Positions 1 through 8,269 are shown, numbered from the stretch's first letter. The stretch: DNA of 64,000 bases from Limnohabitans sp. Rim28 (GCF_000293865.2 NZ_ALKN02000001.1:372001-436000), one strand, 5' to 3'. The notes: generated by a model not told the origin, from the letters alone. Made by a program: numbers and translations.

Positions 1-301
1 GTGGCGCATGCGATGGTTTTGGTACGTGACAGTCCAGTTCAGCACCGACGTGTTTCGCCAGACGGTCAACAACCTGTGGCACGACAAGACGCTGTTCAAG
101 CCCTCCACCTGGTGGTCGGCGTCCAAGTTCTTGTTCGGTCGCCACGGCATGGTGTGGCGCGTGGCCAAGCCCATGTGGGCCTACACCCGCAAAGACTTTC
201 ACCCCATGCAAGTGGGCAGTGCCACACTGTCGCAAGACTGGTTGCAAAGCCACGCCCACCAATGGCGTGCGGTGGGCACAAGCGCCCCATCGGCGGCTTA
301 A
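1..301 (+). CDS. Metal-dependent hydrolase-like protein, C-terminal part (cut by window edge)
   Basis: Only the last ~99 codons are in the window; the frame is open to the left edge and ends at TAA 299-301. The tail contains WHDKTLFKPSTWW, then LFGRHGMVWR and a closing YTRKDFHPMQ. This pattern resembles the C-terminus of the predicted metal-dependent hydrolase family PF10118 (COG3687), whose members typically finish with a YxxxDFHP segment. The metal-binding part of the family would lie upstream, outside the window, so activity cannot be judged. It converges on the thioesterase gene with only 5 bp between stop codons. The coding call is fairly safe because the composition and conserved tail make sense only in this frame; the family name is from memory of the motif. 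Confidence 0.6.
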   Translation, partial: WRMRWFWYVTVQFSTDVFRQTVNNLWHDKTLFKPSTWWSASKFLFGRHGMVWRVAKPMWAYTRKDFHPMQVGSATLSQDWLQSHAHQWRAVGTSAPSAA

Positions 302-306
302 CGCCT

Positions 307-729
307 TCAGTCGCTGACCAAAGCCCGCACCCAGTCGGGCAAGGTCACCGCCTTTTGATTCGGGAAATCCACCCAAATCGTGGTGGCACCACCGGCCGCA
401 AAAATCACCCCGGGCTGGTCGGTGCGCTCCAAAGTGCACCAACTCTCGAAGGTCGTGCGGCCCGGGTCGCTGACAAACATCTTGGCCAGAATGTCGCCGG
501 GAAATTCAAACTGTTTGTAGAAATTGCAAAACGCGTTCACGATCACAGGCCCCTGCCCTTGGGGGTTGACCTGACACCCGATTCCTTCAAACCAGTCGAT
601 GCGCAGCGTCTCCATGTAGCGAAAGTACACCGTGTTGTTGACATGGCCCATGGCGTCCATGTCACCCCAACGGATGGGGATCACCAGCTCAAAAACTTGC
701 TTTTTGTGTTCAGGCAGCGACAGCTTCAT
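307..729 (-). CDS. Acyl-CoA thioesterase, 4-hydroxybenzoyl-CoA thioesterase (hotdog) family
   Basis: A 140-residue single hotdog-fold protein. The N-terminal signature RWGDMDAMGHVNN followed by YFRYMETLR is the 4HBT catalytic stretch, in which the Asp and the following helix activate water for thioester hydrolysis. Substrate is probably a short or medium acyl-CoA; it cannot be read from sequence. The start is placed at ATG 727-729 (MKLSLPEHK), 11 bp after the upstream SDR stop. An in-frame extension further upstream would run into the SDR gene and looks artificial. Cotranscription with the SDR suggests both act on acyl-CoA or lipid intermediates, like the ETF-QO gene next door (inference). 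Confidence 0.85.
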   Translation of the reverse strand: MKLSLPEHKKQVFELVIPIRWGDMDAMGHVNNTVYFRYMETLRIDWFEGIGCQVNPQGQGPVIVNAFCNFYKQFEFPGDILAKMFVSDPGRTTFESWCTLERTDQPGVIFAAGGATTIWVDFPNQKAVTLPDWVRALVSD

Positions 730-739
730 GGCCTGACCC

Positions 740-1522
740 TCACACGGCAAAACCGTCGTCGGCCGACACCACTGCACCATTGATGAAGTGGCTCTGGTCG
801 CTGGCCAGCAGCATCAACAAAGCGTCCAGGTCTTGCGGCTGGCCCACGCGTTTGCGCGGCAGCATGCTGATGAGCTTTTGGCCCTGCTCGGTTTGCCAGT
901 GGTGGTGGTTGATTTCGGTGTCGATGTAGCCCGGGCAAATCGCGTTCACGTTGATGCCGAACTTGCCCCACTCGACGGCAAAGGCCTTGGTCATCTGGAT
1001 CACAGCGGCCTTGCTCATGCAGTACACCCCAATTTGCGGCAAGACCTTGAGGCCTGCCATCGAGGCAATGTTGATGATGCGCCCGCCGGTGAAGCTGCCC
1101 GGCGCTGCGCCCTTGGCCCGGGCCAGCATGCGCTTGCCCACCTCTTGCGCCACAAAAAACGCGCCGCGCACATTGGTGTCCATGATGAAGTCGTAGTCTT
1201 CTTCGGTCACATCCTGGATGCGCTGGGTGGTGCTCACGCCCGAGTTATTCACCAAAATATCGATGCTGCCCATCTCGGTTTCGGCGTGCGCCACGGCGGC
1301 GGCAATGCTGTGCCGGTCGGTCACATCCATCTCGACCACATGGGCGTCGCCGCCCGCGGCCTCGATCTCAGCCCGCAGGTCCTTGAGCTTTTCCATGCGG
1401 CGACTGGCCAGCACCACGCCCGCACCCGCTGCGGCCAAGGTTTTGGCAAATTGCGCGCCCAACCCCCCGGACGCCCCCGTGACCAAAGCCACGCGGCCGG
1501 ACAAATCGATTTCATAAGCCAT
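740..1522 (-). CDS. Short-chain dehydrogenase/reductase (SDR)
   Basis: A 260-residue classical SDR. The Rossmann nucleotide-binding motif TGASGGLG is near residue 15, NNSG near residue 92, the catalytic Ser lies in INIASMAG, and the YxxxK motif is in YCMSK. The following stretch AICPGYIDTEIN is the usual SDR post-catalytic loop. A basic residue after the second beta strand (ASRR) suggests NADP(H) preference. It is the first gene of a two-gene minus-strand operon with the thioesterase and is divergent from ETF-QO across 164 bp, which must hold promoters for both directions. Closest functional guess is a 3-hydroxyacyl or alcohol dehydrogenase of fatty-acid-type metabolism; the exact substrate is unknown. 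Confidence 0.88.
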   Translation of the reverse strand: MAYEIDLSGRVALVTGASGGLGAQFAKTLAAAGAGVVLASRRMEKLKDLRAEIEAAGGDAHVVEMDVTDRHSIAAAVAHAETEMGSIDILVNNSGVSTTQRIQDVTEEDYDFIMDTNVRGAFFVAQEVGKRMLARAKGAAPGSFTGGRIINIASMAGLKVLPQIGVYCMSKAAVIQMTKAFAVEWGKFGINVNAICPGYIDTEINHHHWQTEQGQKLISMLPRKRVGQPQDLDALLMLLASDQSHFINGAVVSADDGFAV

Positions 1523-1686
1523 GACATCTCCTCTGAGAATGAACCCTTACCGGGCAAAAACGGTTGACGCCATTGTGCAGGCCAAGCCGCCAAGAGCCGC
1601 ATAAAATGAGTCACACGCCCGACACCACTTCGACATCAAGGTGTCCGGGCATTTGTATTGACCCCCTTGCACTTGAAGAGACGCCC

Positions 1687-3378
1687 ATGAGCCCCGAAGA
1701 CATCCTGAGCACTTACGGCCCCCGCGAATCCATGGAATACGACGTGGTCGTTGTCGGCGGCGGCCCCGGTGGCCTCTCGACGGCCATTCGCTTGAAGCAA
1801 CTGGCCGCTGAAAAAGGCCAAGACGTGTCGGTGGTCGTCCTTGAAAAAGGCGGCGAGCCCGGCGCGCACATCCTGTCGGGCGCCATCATGGACCCCAAGG
1901 CCTTGACCGAACTCTTCCCCGACTGGAAAGAGCGCGGCGCGCCCCTCAACCAGCCTGTGACTGACGACGCCTGGAGCTTTTTGAGCGAGACCGGCGCCAC
2001 CCGCACCCCCGGCATCTTCCTGCCCGAGTGCGCGCAAAACCACGGCAACTACATCATCAGCCTGTCCAATTTCACCCGCTGGTTGGGCCAGCAGGCCGAA
2101 AACCTGGGTGTTGAAATTTTCCCGGGCTTCACGGCCGCCGAAGTGCTTTACAACGAAGACGGCAGCGTCAAGGGCGTGGCCACTGGCAATATGGGTGTGG
2201 GCAAAGACGGCGAACCTACCGAAAACTTTCAGTTGGGCATGGAGCTGCACGCCAAGTACACCGTGTTTGCCGAAGGCGCGCGCGGCCACCTGGGCAAGCA
2301 GCTGATCGCCAAATACCAACTCGACGAAGGCCGCGACCCGCAGACCTACGGCATCGGCATCAAAGAAGTCTGGGAGATCGACCCCTCACGCCACACCCCC
2401 GGCTTTGTCATGCACACCGCCGGTTGGCCCATGAACAACGACACCTACGGCGGCGCTTTCATGTACCACATGGAAGACAACAAGATCGCCATCGGTTATG
2501 TGGTGGGTCTGGACTACGCCAACCCGTGGCTGAGTCCCTTTGAAGAGTTGCAGCGCTGGAAGACCCACCCCAACATCCAGTGGTACTTCACCAACGACCA
2601 AGGTGAAGTCAACGCCAAACGCATCGGCTACGGCGCCCGCGCCATCACCGCTGGCGGCCTGATGAGCCTGCCCAAAACCGTGTTCCCGGGGGGCGCCTTG
2701 GTGGGTTGTGACGCCGGTTACCTGAATGTGAGCCGCATCAAGGGCAGCCACGCCGCCATCAAGACCGGCATGCTGGCCGCCGAAGCGGCTTATGACGCCA
2801 TCGTGTCCGGTCGCCAGCACGACGAGCTGAGCGCCTACCCCGAAGCGTTTGAGGCCAGTTGGCTCTACACCGAACTCAACAAGTCGCGCAATTTCAAGAC
2901 CTGGTTCAAAAAGGGCCTGACGGTGGCCACACTCATGAACGGTTTTGAGCAGTTTGTCTTGCGCGGCCACATCCCATGGACGCTGCGCCGCGACAAGGCC
3001 GATCACACCTATCTGAAAGCTGCGGCCGAGTGCCCCAAGATCGACTACCCCAAGCCGGACGGCAAGCTCACCTTCGACCGCTTGAGCAGCGTGTTCATCA
3101 GCAACACCAACCATGAAGAAAACCAGCCCGCCCACCTGACCCTCAAAGATGCGTCGGTGCCCGTGGGCATCAACTTGGCGAAATTCGCAGGCCCAGAAGC
3201 TCGCTATTGCCCTGCCGGTGTTTACGAATACGTCAAGAACGAAGACAACAGCGACCGCCTGCAGATCAACGCGCAAAACTGCGTGCACTGCAAGACCTGC
3301 GACATCAAGGACCCCACACAAAACATCGTGTGGGTCACACCAGAGGGCGGTGGTGGGCCCAACTACACCGGCATGTGA
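1687..3378 (+). CDS. Electron transfer flavoprotein-ubiquinone oxidoreductase (ETF-QO)
   Basis: 563 residues, full length for the family. It passes electrons from reduced ETF (fed by acyl-CoA and other dehydrogenases) to ubiquinone at the inner membrane. The FAD-binding VVVGGGPGGLS motif is at residues 21-31. The C-terminal ferredoxin-like domain has the four [4Fe-4S] ligands: C508 in CPAGVYEY and C532, C535, C538 in CVHCKTC. The domain ends in GGGGPNYTGM, typical of ETF-QO. The start is ATG 1687 (MSPEDILSTYG), with a GAAGAG ribosome-binding site ~6 nt upstream; an open extension to 1564 lacks family similarity. The gene sits next to SDR and thioesterase genes, consistent with fatty-acid or branched-chain acyl oxidation. 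Confidence 0.95.
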   Translation: MSPEDILSTYGPRESMEYDVVVVGGGPGGLSTAIRLKQLAAEKGQDVSVVVLEKGGEPGAHILSGAIMDPKALTELFPDWKERGAPLNQPVTDDAWSFLSETGATRTPGIFLPECAQNHGNYIISLSNFTRWLGQQAENLGVEIFPGFTAAEVLYNEDGSVKGVATGNMGVGKDGEPTENFQLGMELHAKYTVFAEGARGHLGKQLIAKYQLDEGRDPQTYGIGIKEVWEIDPSRHTPGFVMHTAGWPMNNDTYGGAFMYHMEDNKIAIGYVVGLDYANPWLSPFEELQRWKTHPNIQWYFTNDQGEVNAKRIGYGARAITAGGLMSLPKTVFPGGALVGCDAGYLNVSRIKGSHAAIKTGMLAAEAAYDAIVSGRQHDELSAYPEAFEASWLYTELNKSRNFKTWFKKGLTVATLMNGFEQFVLRGHIPWTLRRDKADHTYLKAAAECPKIDYPKPDGKLTFDRLSSVFISNTNHEENQPAHLTLKDASVPVGINLAKFAGPEARYCPAGVYEYVKNEDNSDRLQINAQNCVHCKTCDIKDPTQNIVWVTPEGGGGPNYTGM

Positions 3379-3387
3379 TGCCCCTCC

Positions 3388-3410
3388 AAAGAGGCCCTCA
3401 AAGCCTCTTA
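3388..3410 (+). terminator. Possible weak terminator after ETF-QO
   Basis: A perfect 6-bp stem AGAGGC/GCCTCT (3390-3395 with 3403-3408) with a 7-nt loop lies ten bases after the ETF-QO stop. It is followed by TATTTC rather than a clean T run, so termination may be inefficient or the hairpin may only protect the 3' end. A second small inverted repeat, GGCGAAA/TTTCGCC at 3478-3494, lies further along this gap before dctP and has no U tract. Confidence 0.4.
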
Positions 3411-3570
3411 TTTCATGGGCCTTTGCTTATTTTCAAAGCAGGGTCTCCAAGGCATCATCACCCCCGCGAAAACCCTAGGCGAAATGGTTTCGCCAAACAC
3501 CATAATCCGATTTGTATGACAAGTTGATTCCCACCTTGTTGTCTTCCACCGAATCATGAGGAGCTTTTGA

Positions 3571-4542
3571 ATGAAATTGAGCAAATTGATGTTGGGCCTG
3601 AGCCTGGCTGTCGGTATCGTGGCCACGGCCTCCGCACAAATCACCATGCGCAACAGCATCTCTGTGGGTCAAAACTCCCACCAAGGTGAGGCCATTGACA
3701 CCTTGGCCAAAGAAGTCGAGCGACGCACCAACGGTCGCATCAAGATCCAGAACTTCTACTCTGGCGCTTTGGGCGGCGAGCGCGAGTCGATTGAATCGGT
3801 GCAACTGGGTACCCAGGAATTGGCCACCACCTCCACCGGCCCCGTGCCCAACTTTGTGCCCGAGTCGCGCATCTTGGATGTGCCTTTCTTGTTCCGTGAC
3901 AAAGCGCACGCACGCGCTGTTTTGGACGGCCCTATTGGTCAAGAACTGTTGACCAAATTTGACGCCAAGGGCTTCAAAGCTTTGGCCTGGGGCGAAAACG
4001 GCGTGCGCCACATGACCAACAGCAAGCGTGCGGTCAATGAGCCCAATGACCTCAAGGGTTTGAAGATGCGCACCATGGAAAACCCCGTGCACGTCGCGGC
4101 CTACAAGAGCTTGGGCATTGTGACTACCCCCATGGCGTTCCCCGAAGTGTTCACCGCTTTGCAGCAAGGCACTGTGGACGGTCAGGAAAACCCCTTGTCC
4201 GTGATCATGGCGGCCAACTTTGACCAAGTGCAAAAGCACTTGACCCTCACAGGCCACGTCTATTCCCCCGTGGTGATCTTGATGAACAAAGGTTCATTCG
4301 ACAAACTCAGCGCCGCTGACAAGCAGATCTTCCTCGACTCGGCCAAAGAAGCCGTCAAGGTCAACCGTGCGCGCGTCGACAAAGACGATGCCAACGGTGT
4401 GGCTGAGTTGCGCAAGAAAGGCATGACCATCATCGAGAACGTGGACAAGTCCAAGTTCCTCGCCACCATGGGCCCAGCCATGGCCGAGTTTGAAAAGCAG
4501 TTCGGCAAAGCCAACCTGGACCGCATCCGCAATTTCAAGTGA
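3571..4542 (+). CDS. dctP: TRAP transporter solute-binding protein DctP
   Basis: 323 residues with a Sec signal peptide (MKLSKLMLGLSLAVG, cleavage after TASA near residue 22). This is the periplasmic ligand-binding protein of a tripartite ATP-independent transporter. The conserved carboxylate-binding segment is visible as GLKMRTMENPVH with its Arg, followed by FTALQQGTVDGQENP. The ligand is probably a C4-dicarboxylate or other organic acid; which one is not readable. The start at ATG 3571 has a strong GAGGAG site just upstream. It precedes dctQ and dctM but is separated from them by a Rho-independent terminator, which fits the need for excess binding protein over membrane subunits. Confidence 0.93.
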   Translation: MKLSKLMLGLSLAVGIVATASAQITMRNSISVGQNSHQGEAIDTLAKEVERRTNGRIKIQNFYSGALGGERESIESVQLGTQELATTSTGPVPNFVPESRILDVPFLFRDKAHARAVLDGPIGQELLTKFDAKGFKALAWGENGVRHMTNSKRAVNEPNDLKGLKMRTMENPVHVAAYKSLGIVTTPMAFPEVFTALQQGTVDGQENPLSVIMAANFDQVQKHLTLTGHVYSPVVILMNKGSFDKLSAADKQIFLDSAKEAVKVNRARVDKDDANGVAELRKKGMTIIENVDKSKFLATMGPAMAEFEKQFGKANLDRIRNFK

Positions 4543-4558
4543 TCTGAGTCTTCTGGCA

Positions 4559-4592
4559 ACGCCCGACCGGTTTTGGCTGGCGGGCGTTTTTT
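4559..4592 (+). terminator. Rho-independent terminator between dctP and dctQ
   Basis: The stem ACGCCCG/CGGGCGT (4559-4565 with 4581-4587) is followed by a run of six T. The loop contains an extra CC/GG pairing. It starts 17 bp after the dctP stop and ends 23 bp before the dctQ start, so it is an intra-operon attenuator that should set a high dctP to dctQM ratio. Confidence 0.85.
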
Positions 4593-4614
4593 AATTCAGC
4601 AAAGCGATGGGCCG

Positions 4615-5109
4615 ATGAAACAACTTTACTTACGCTTCGAGAGCTGGACCACCTCCTTCTCGATGATGGTCGCCTGCCTCATGATGGCCTTGGCGTCTGC
4701 CTTCGGCATCCACCAGATCGTGACCCGATTCATTCTCGAATCCCCCGCAGAATGGACTGAAGTGCTCATCCGTTTCAGCCTGATCTGGATGGTGTTTCTC
4801 GGCATTCCCACCGCTTTTCGCACAGGCGCCATGGTCAGCGTGGATTTGCTGTACCGCTTGAGCGGCGAACGCATGCGGCGGGTTTTGGATGCCGTGGTGG
4901 CCATCACGGCCCTGACGCTGTGCGGCATCATTTTGTGGTGGGGCTGGGACTATGCCAACCGGGGCAGCGTCCAGTCCATGATTGGCCTTGAGGGCGTCTC
5001 GATGTTCTGGGCGTATTTGGCGCTGCCCGTGGGGGCGGTGTTCAGCATCATCGGCATCATCGGCTTTTGGCTGGATCCCCAGCGCATGGAATTGGAGAGC
5101 GCACAATGA
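4615..5109 (+). CDS. dctQ: TRAP transporter small permease DctQ
   Basis: 164 residues with four hydrophobic segments, the normal topology of the DctQ subunit that bridges the binding protein and the large DctM channel. The segment RTGAMVSVDLLYRLSG matches the conserved cytoplasmic loop of the family. The start is taken as ATG 4615 (MKQLYLRFESW); an upstream in-frame GTG/ATG would overlap the terminator hairpin. The ribosome-binding site is weak. The stop overlaps the dctM start as ATGA (5106-5109), indicating translational coupling. Confidence 0.9.
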   Translation: MKQLYLRFESWTTSFSMMVACLMMALASAFGIHQIVTRFILESPAEWTEVLIRFSLIWMVFLGIPTAFRTGAMVSVDLLYRLSGERMRRVLDAVVAITALTLCGIILWWGWDYANRGSVQSMIGLEGVSMFWAYLALPVGAVFSIIGIIGFWLDPQRMELESAQ

Positions 5110-6383
5110 GTTCAGCGATGCTTTTCACGATGCTGCTGTGCTTTGCACTGACGGTATCGGTGGCCGTTTCAATTGGTTTGTCGGCGATTGTTGGCATCCA
5201 GATCGCCAACGCCAACATGCTCATTTCCGTGAAGGAAATGTTCAACTCGCTGAACAAGTTTCCGCTGGCAGCGATCCCCTTCTTCATTTTGGCGGGTAAC
5301 CTCATGGAAACCGGCGGCATTTCTCGCCGTTTGGTGGAGTTTGCCAAGAGCATTGTGGGGGGCATCCAGGGCGGCTTGCCCATCACCTGCGTGCTGACTT
5401 GCATGATTTTTGCGGCGGTTTCAGGCTCTTCGGTGGCCACCACCTTTGCCATCGGCGCCATCTTGATCCCGGCATTGATCAAACACGGCTACCCCAGGCC
5501 ATGGGCCACCGCCTTGCAAGCCACTTCGGCCGAATTGGGCGTGATCATCCCCCCATCGATCCCCATGATTTTGCTGGGCGTGAGCGCCGAACTCTCGATC
5601 GGCGAGCTGTTTGTGGCGGGCGTGGGCCCTGGCCTGCTGATTGGCTTTGCCCTGATGCTGTTTTGCTGGTTGTATGCGAAGTACAAAGGCTGGGGCAAAA
5701 ACGACGGCGAGGGCCGCCTGAGCTTTGGCAAAGCCACTTGGCAAGCCAGCTGGGCTTTGCTCATGCCGGTGATTGTGCTCGGCGGCATTTATGGCGGCGT
5801 TTTCACCCCCACCGAAGCGGCGGCTGTGGCGGTGCTTTACTCCTTCATTGTGGGCACCGTAATCTACCGCGAAATCGGCTTCAAGGACATGTACACCATC
5901 CTGCGCAAATCGGTGATTTCAAGCGCGGTGATCATGTTCATCATTGCCAACGCCGGCTTGTTTGCCTTCATGATCACCCGTGCCGGTGTGCCCGCGGCCA
6001 TTGGCGCTTGGTTGCAAGAGGTGCTGCAGTCACCCGTGTATTTCTTGCTGGGCGTCAATGCGGCTTTGTTCGTCATCGGCATGTTCATCGAGACCAGCGC
6101 GGCCATCATCGTGCTGGCCCCGATCCTGGTGCCGGTGGCGATCCACTTTGGCATCGACCCGATTCAATTCGGCATGGTGATGATCGTCAACCTGGCTTTA
6201 GGCATGATCACCCCGCCTTTTGGGGTGAACCTGTTTGCCGCCTGTACGGTGGCCCGAATATCGCTGGACAGGATCATCAAAGACCTGATCCCCTTCATTG
6301 GGGTGATCCTGGCTTGTCTGATGCTGATCAGTTATGTGCCCGCCATATCCTTGACCTTGCGGGATCTGATTTTCAGCAAATAA
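5106..6383 (+). CDS. dctM: TRAP transporter large permease DctM
   Basis: 425 residues, about a dozen hydrophobic segments, full length for DctM. This is the Na+- or H+-coupled transport subunit in the inner membrane. Conserved stretches include SGSSVATTFAIG, IIPPSIPMILLG, FTPTEAAAVAV and the late LALGMITPPFGVNLF. The start at ATG 5106 overlaps the dctQ stop by 4 nt. The gene ends 18 bp before the first glycine riboswitch, so the promoter of the gcv operon must overlap the 3' end of dctM. Confidence 0.94.
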   Translation: MSSAMLFTMLLCFALTVSVAVSIGLSAIVGIQIANANMLISVKEMFNSLNKFPLAAIPFFILAGNLMETGGISRRLVEFAKSIVGGIQGGLPITCVLTCMIFAAVSGSSVATTFAIGAILIPALIKHGYPRPWATALQATSAELGVIIPPSIPMILLGVSAELSIGELFVAGVGPGLLIGFALMLFCWLYAKYKGWGKNDGEGRLSFGKATWQASWALLMPVIVLGGIYGGVFTPTEAAAVAVLYSFIVGTVIYREIGFKDMYTILRKSVISSAVIMFIIANAGLFAFMITRAGVPAAIGAWLQEVLQSPVYFLLGVNAALFVIGMFIETSAAIIVLAPILVPVAIHFGIDPIQFGMVMIVNLALGMITPPFGVNLFAACTVARISLDRIIKDLIPFIGVILACLMLISYVPAISLTLRDLIFSK

Positions 6384-6386
6384 AGT

Positions 6387-6392
6387 TAGAAT
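6387..6392 (+). promoter_or_regulatory. Candidate -10 element for the gcv riboswitch transcript
   Basis: TAGAAT (5 of 6 matches to the sigma-70 consensus) lies a few bases after the dctM stop. A start about 7 nt downstream (near 6399) would place the 5' end right at the first aptamer's P1 helix, which begins at 6401. No convincing -35 is seen at 16-18 bp spacing, so the call is tentative. Confidence 0.3.
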
Positions 6393-6400
6393 ACAACCCT

Positions 6401-6646
6401 GTCAGGAGAGCGCCTGACTTGCTTCCTCGTGAAACAAGTCAGGCCGCCGAAGGCGCAGGCGCTGTGACCAGCTGCTGAACGCTCAGGCAAAAGGACTGAC
6501 AAAACGCTTGATCCCAAGCGTTACCTCACTGGAGAGAGGTGCCGGACCATCGAGTCACGGCATCCACCGAAGGAGCAACCCGCAGAGTGTTTGGTTCAAC
6601 AACCGAACGCTCCCGGCGAATCTCTCAGGTAAAGCGGACAGCGAGG
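6401..6646 (+). promoter_or_regulatory. Tandem glycine riboswitch upstream of gcvT
   Basis: Two glycine aptamers in series. Aptamer 1 (6401-6500) has P1 GTCAG/CTGAC, the GGAGAG start, a CCGAAGG-type core and the closing CTCAGGCAAAAGGAC. Aptamer 2 (about 6524-6646) has GGAGAG, CCGAAGGAGCAA, then AATCTCTCAGGTAAA and GGACAG. Its P1 is CCTCACT (6524-6530) with AGCGAGG (6640-6646), one mismatch. These are consensus features of the gcvT-type RNA, and the next gene is gcvT. In known examples glycine binding turns on glycine cleavage. The expression platform is annotated separately. Confidence 0.95.
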
Positions 6647-6653
6647 GCAAGCG

Positions 6654-6676
6654 CCACAGCAAGTGCTGTGGTTTTT
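6654..6676 (+). terminator. Riboswitch-associated intrinsic terminator
   Basis: The perfect 7-bp stem CCACAGC/GCTGTGG (6654-6660 with 6665-6671, loop AAGT) is followed by TTTTT, 20 bp before the gcvT start. An outer helix AGGGCAA (6644-6650) with TTGCCCT (6679-6685) could enclose it. That helix competes with aptamer-2 P1 for bases 6644-6646, giving a plausible glycine-dependent switch. The gcvT ribosome-binding GGAG (6687-6690) sits immediately after the outer helix. Confidence 0.65.
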
Positions 6677-6695
6677 CGTTGCCCTTGGAGTTTTT

Positions 6696-7835
6696 GTGAC
6701 CGCTTCTGCCGACCTGCTCACCACCCCTTTGAATGCGCTGCACACTGAGCTGGGCGCACGCATGGTGCCTTTTGCGGGGTACAGCATGCCGGTGCAATAC
6801 CCAGCTGGCCTCGTGGCCGAACACCACCACACCCGCAAGGCCGCCGGCCTGTTCGATGTCTCGCACATGGGCCAGTTGTGCCTGCGCGGGGCCGATGCCG
6901 CAGCGGCCTTTGAAAGCTTGATGCCGGTGGACGTGATCGGTCTGGGAGTCAACAAACAACGCTACGGCCTGCTCCTCAATGACGAGGGCGGCATCGTCGA
7001 CGATCTGATGTTCGTGAACCGCGATGTGGCCAACGGGGGTGACATTTTTGTGATCGTCAACGGCGCCTGCAAACACGGCGATCTGGCGCACATCCAGCAA
7101 CGCATCGGCAGCCGCTGCACCATCGAGCCCCAATTTGACCGCGCCTTGCTCGCCCTGCAAGGCCCACAAGCGGTGACCGCCTTGCAACGCCTCTTGCCTG
7201 ACGTCGACAAACTGGTCTTCATGACCGGCGCTGCTTTTGATGTGGAGGGCACAGACCTGTACGTGACGCGCAGCGGCTACACCGGCGAAGACGGTTTTGA
7301 AATTTCTCTGCCCGCCCACGCTGCCGAGGCCTTTGCCCGCCGCCTGCTGGCCCAACCCGAAGTCAAGCCCGTTGGCCTGGGGGCCCGCAACTCGCTGCGC
7401 CTGGAAGCGGGCTTGTGCCTGTACGGCAACGACATCGACACCACCACCACCCCGGTCGAAGCGGGTCTGAACTGGGCCATGCAAAAGGTACGCCGCACCG
7501 GCGGTGCCCGCGCGGGTGGCTTTCCGGGTGCGGCCAAGGTGCTGGCACAACTGGACGGCACAGCGCCAGCGCAGCGTTTGCGCGTGGGCCTGGTGGGGCT
7601 GGAGCGCGTGCCGGTGCGCGAGCATGTCGACTTGCACAACGACGCAGGCCAAAAAGTGGGCGAAGTCACCAGCGGCTTGCTGGCCCCCACCGCCGACCAG
7701 CCCGTGGCGCTGGCCTATGTGCAGGCAGAATATGCAGCGTCGGGCACACGTCTGAACGCCATGGTGCGCGGCAAGGCCGTGCCCATACAAGTCAGCCCCC
7801 TGCCCTTCGTCCCCAACCGCTATCACCGCGGCTGA
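6696..7835 (+). CDS. gcvT: Glycine cleavage system T protein (aminomethyltransferase)
   Basis: 379 residues. It transfers the methylene group from aminomethyl-lipoyl-GcvH to tetrahydrofolate, releasing ammonia. Family signatures are visible: LFDVSHMGQ, RYGLLLNDEGGIVDDLM, SGYTGEDGFEIS and GLGARNSLRLEAGLCLYGNDID. The start is GTG 6696 (reads VTASADLLTTPLN), 5 nt after a good GGAG site; there is no ATG in a suitable place, and the frame upstream lies inside the riboswitch terminator. It is the first gene of gcvT-gcvH-gcvP under control of the upstream glycine riboswitch. Confidence 0.96.
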   Translation: MTASADLLTTPLNALHTELGARMVPFAGYSMPVQYPAGLVAEHHHTRKAAGLFDVSHMGQLCLRGADAAAAFESLMPVDVIGLGVNKQRYGLLLNDEGGIVDDLMFVNRDVANGGDIFVIVNGACKHGDLAHIQQRIGSRCTIEPQFDRALLALQGPQAVTALQRLLPDVDKLVFMTGAAFDVEGTDLYVTRSGYTGEDGFEISLPAHAAEAFARRLLAQPEVKPVGLGARNSLRLEAGLCLYGNDIDTTTTPVEAGLNWAMQKVRRTGGARAGGFPGAAKVLAQLDGTAPAQRLRVGLVGLERVPVREHVDLHNDAGQKVGEVTSGLLAPTADQPVALAYVQAEYAASGTRLNAMVRGKAVPIQVSPLPFVPNRYHRG

Positions 7836-7851
7836 AATTAATCGGTTAATC

Positions 7852-7878
7852 GGGGTCAGATCCCAATTCAATGACCCC
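7852..7878. repeat. Inverted repeat GGGGTCA/TGACCCC in the gcvT-gcvH gap
   Basis: A perfect 7-bp inverted repeat (7852-7858 with 7872-7878) fills most of the 68-bp gcvT-gcvH gap. The left arm reads GGGGTCAGATCCCAATT, which resembles the conserved ends seen near REP-associated (Y1) transposases in many proteobacteria. No transposase gene is here, so it would be a solitary remnant or a structural mRNA element. The gcvH ribosome-binding site AAGGAG lies 13 bp downstream of it. Confidence 0.45.
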
Positions 7879-7903
7879 AACCCCCTACACAAGGAGCCCC
7901 CTC

Positions 7904-8269
7904 ATGATCAAGTACACCGAAGACCACGAATGGTTGCAAATTGACGGCGACACCGCTGTCGTCGGCATCACCCATCACGCGCAGGATGCGCTGGGCGATG
8001 TGGTGTTTGTGGACCTGCCCGAAGTCGGCAAAACCTTCGCGGCCAAAGAGGTCGCTGGCGTGGTCGAGTCGGTCAAGGCCGCAGCCGACGTCTACATGCC
8101 GGTGGACGGCGAGGTCACTGAAGTGAACGAAGAACTGCGCGGCGACCCGTCGCTGGCCAACACCGACCCGCTGGGCAAAGGTTGGTTCTTCAAGGTCAAG
8201 CTGTCCAACCTGGCGCAGACCGATGCCCTGCTGGACGAAACCGCTTACAACAAGTTCTCTGCTGGTTGA
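7904..8269 (+). CDS. gcvH: Glycine cleavage system H protein (lipoyl carrier)
   Basis: 121 residues, normal for GcvH. It shuttles the aminomethyl group on a lipoyl-lysine between GcvP, GcvT and the L protein. The lipoylation motif is [19 protein letters not shown], whose Lys is the attachment site. It begins with the family-typical YTEDHEW. The start at ATG 7904 has a strong AAGGAG at 7891-7896. The stop is 20 bp before gcvP. No lpd (L protein) gene is in the window, as expected since it is shared with other dehydrogenases. Confidence 0.97.
   Translation: MIKYTEDHEWLQIDGDTAVVGITHHAQDALGDVVFVDLPEVGKTFAAKEVAGVVESVKAAADVYMPVDGEVTEVNEELRGDPSLANTDPLGKGWFFKVKLSNLAQTDALLDETAYNKFSAG

Noticed and set aside
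3478..3494. GGCGAAA/TTTCGCC hairpin upstream of dctP as a terminator
   Set aside because: No T run follows; more likely an operator or chance palindrome.
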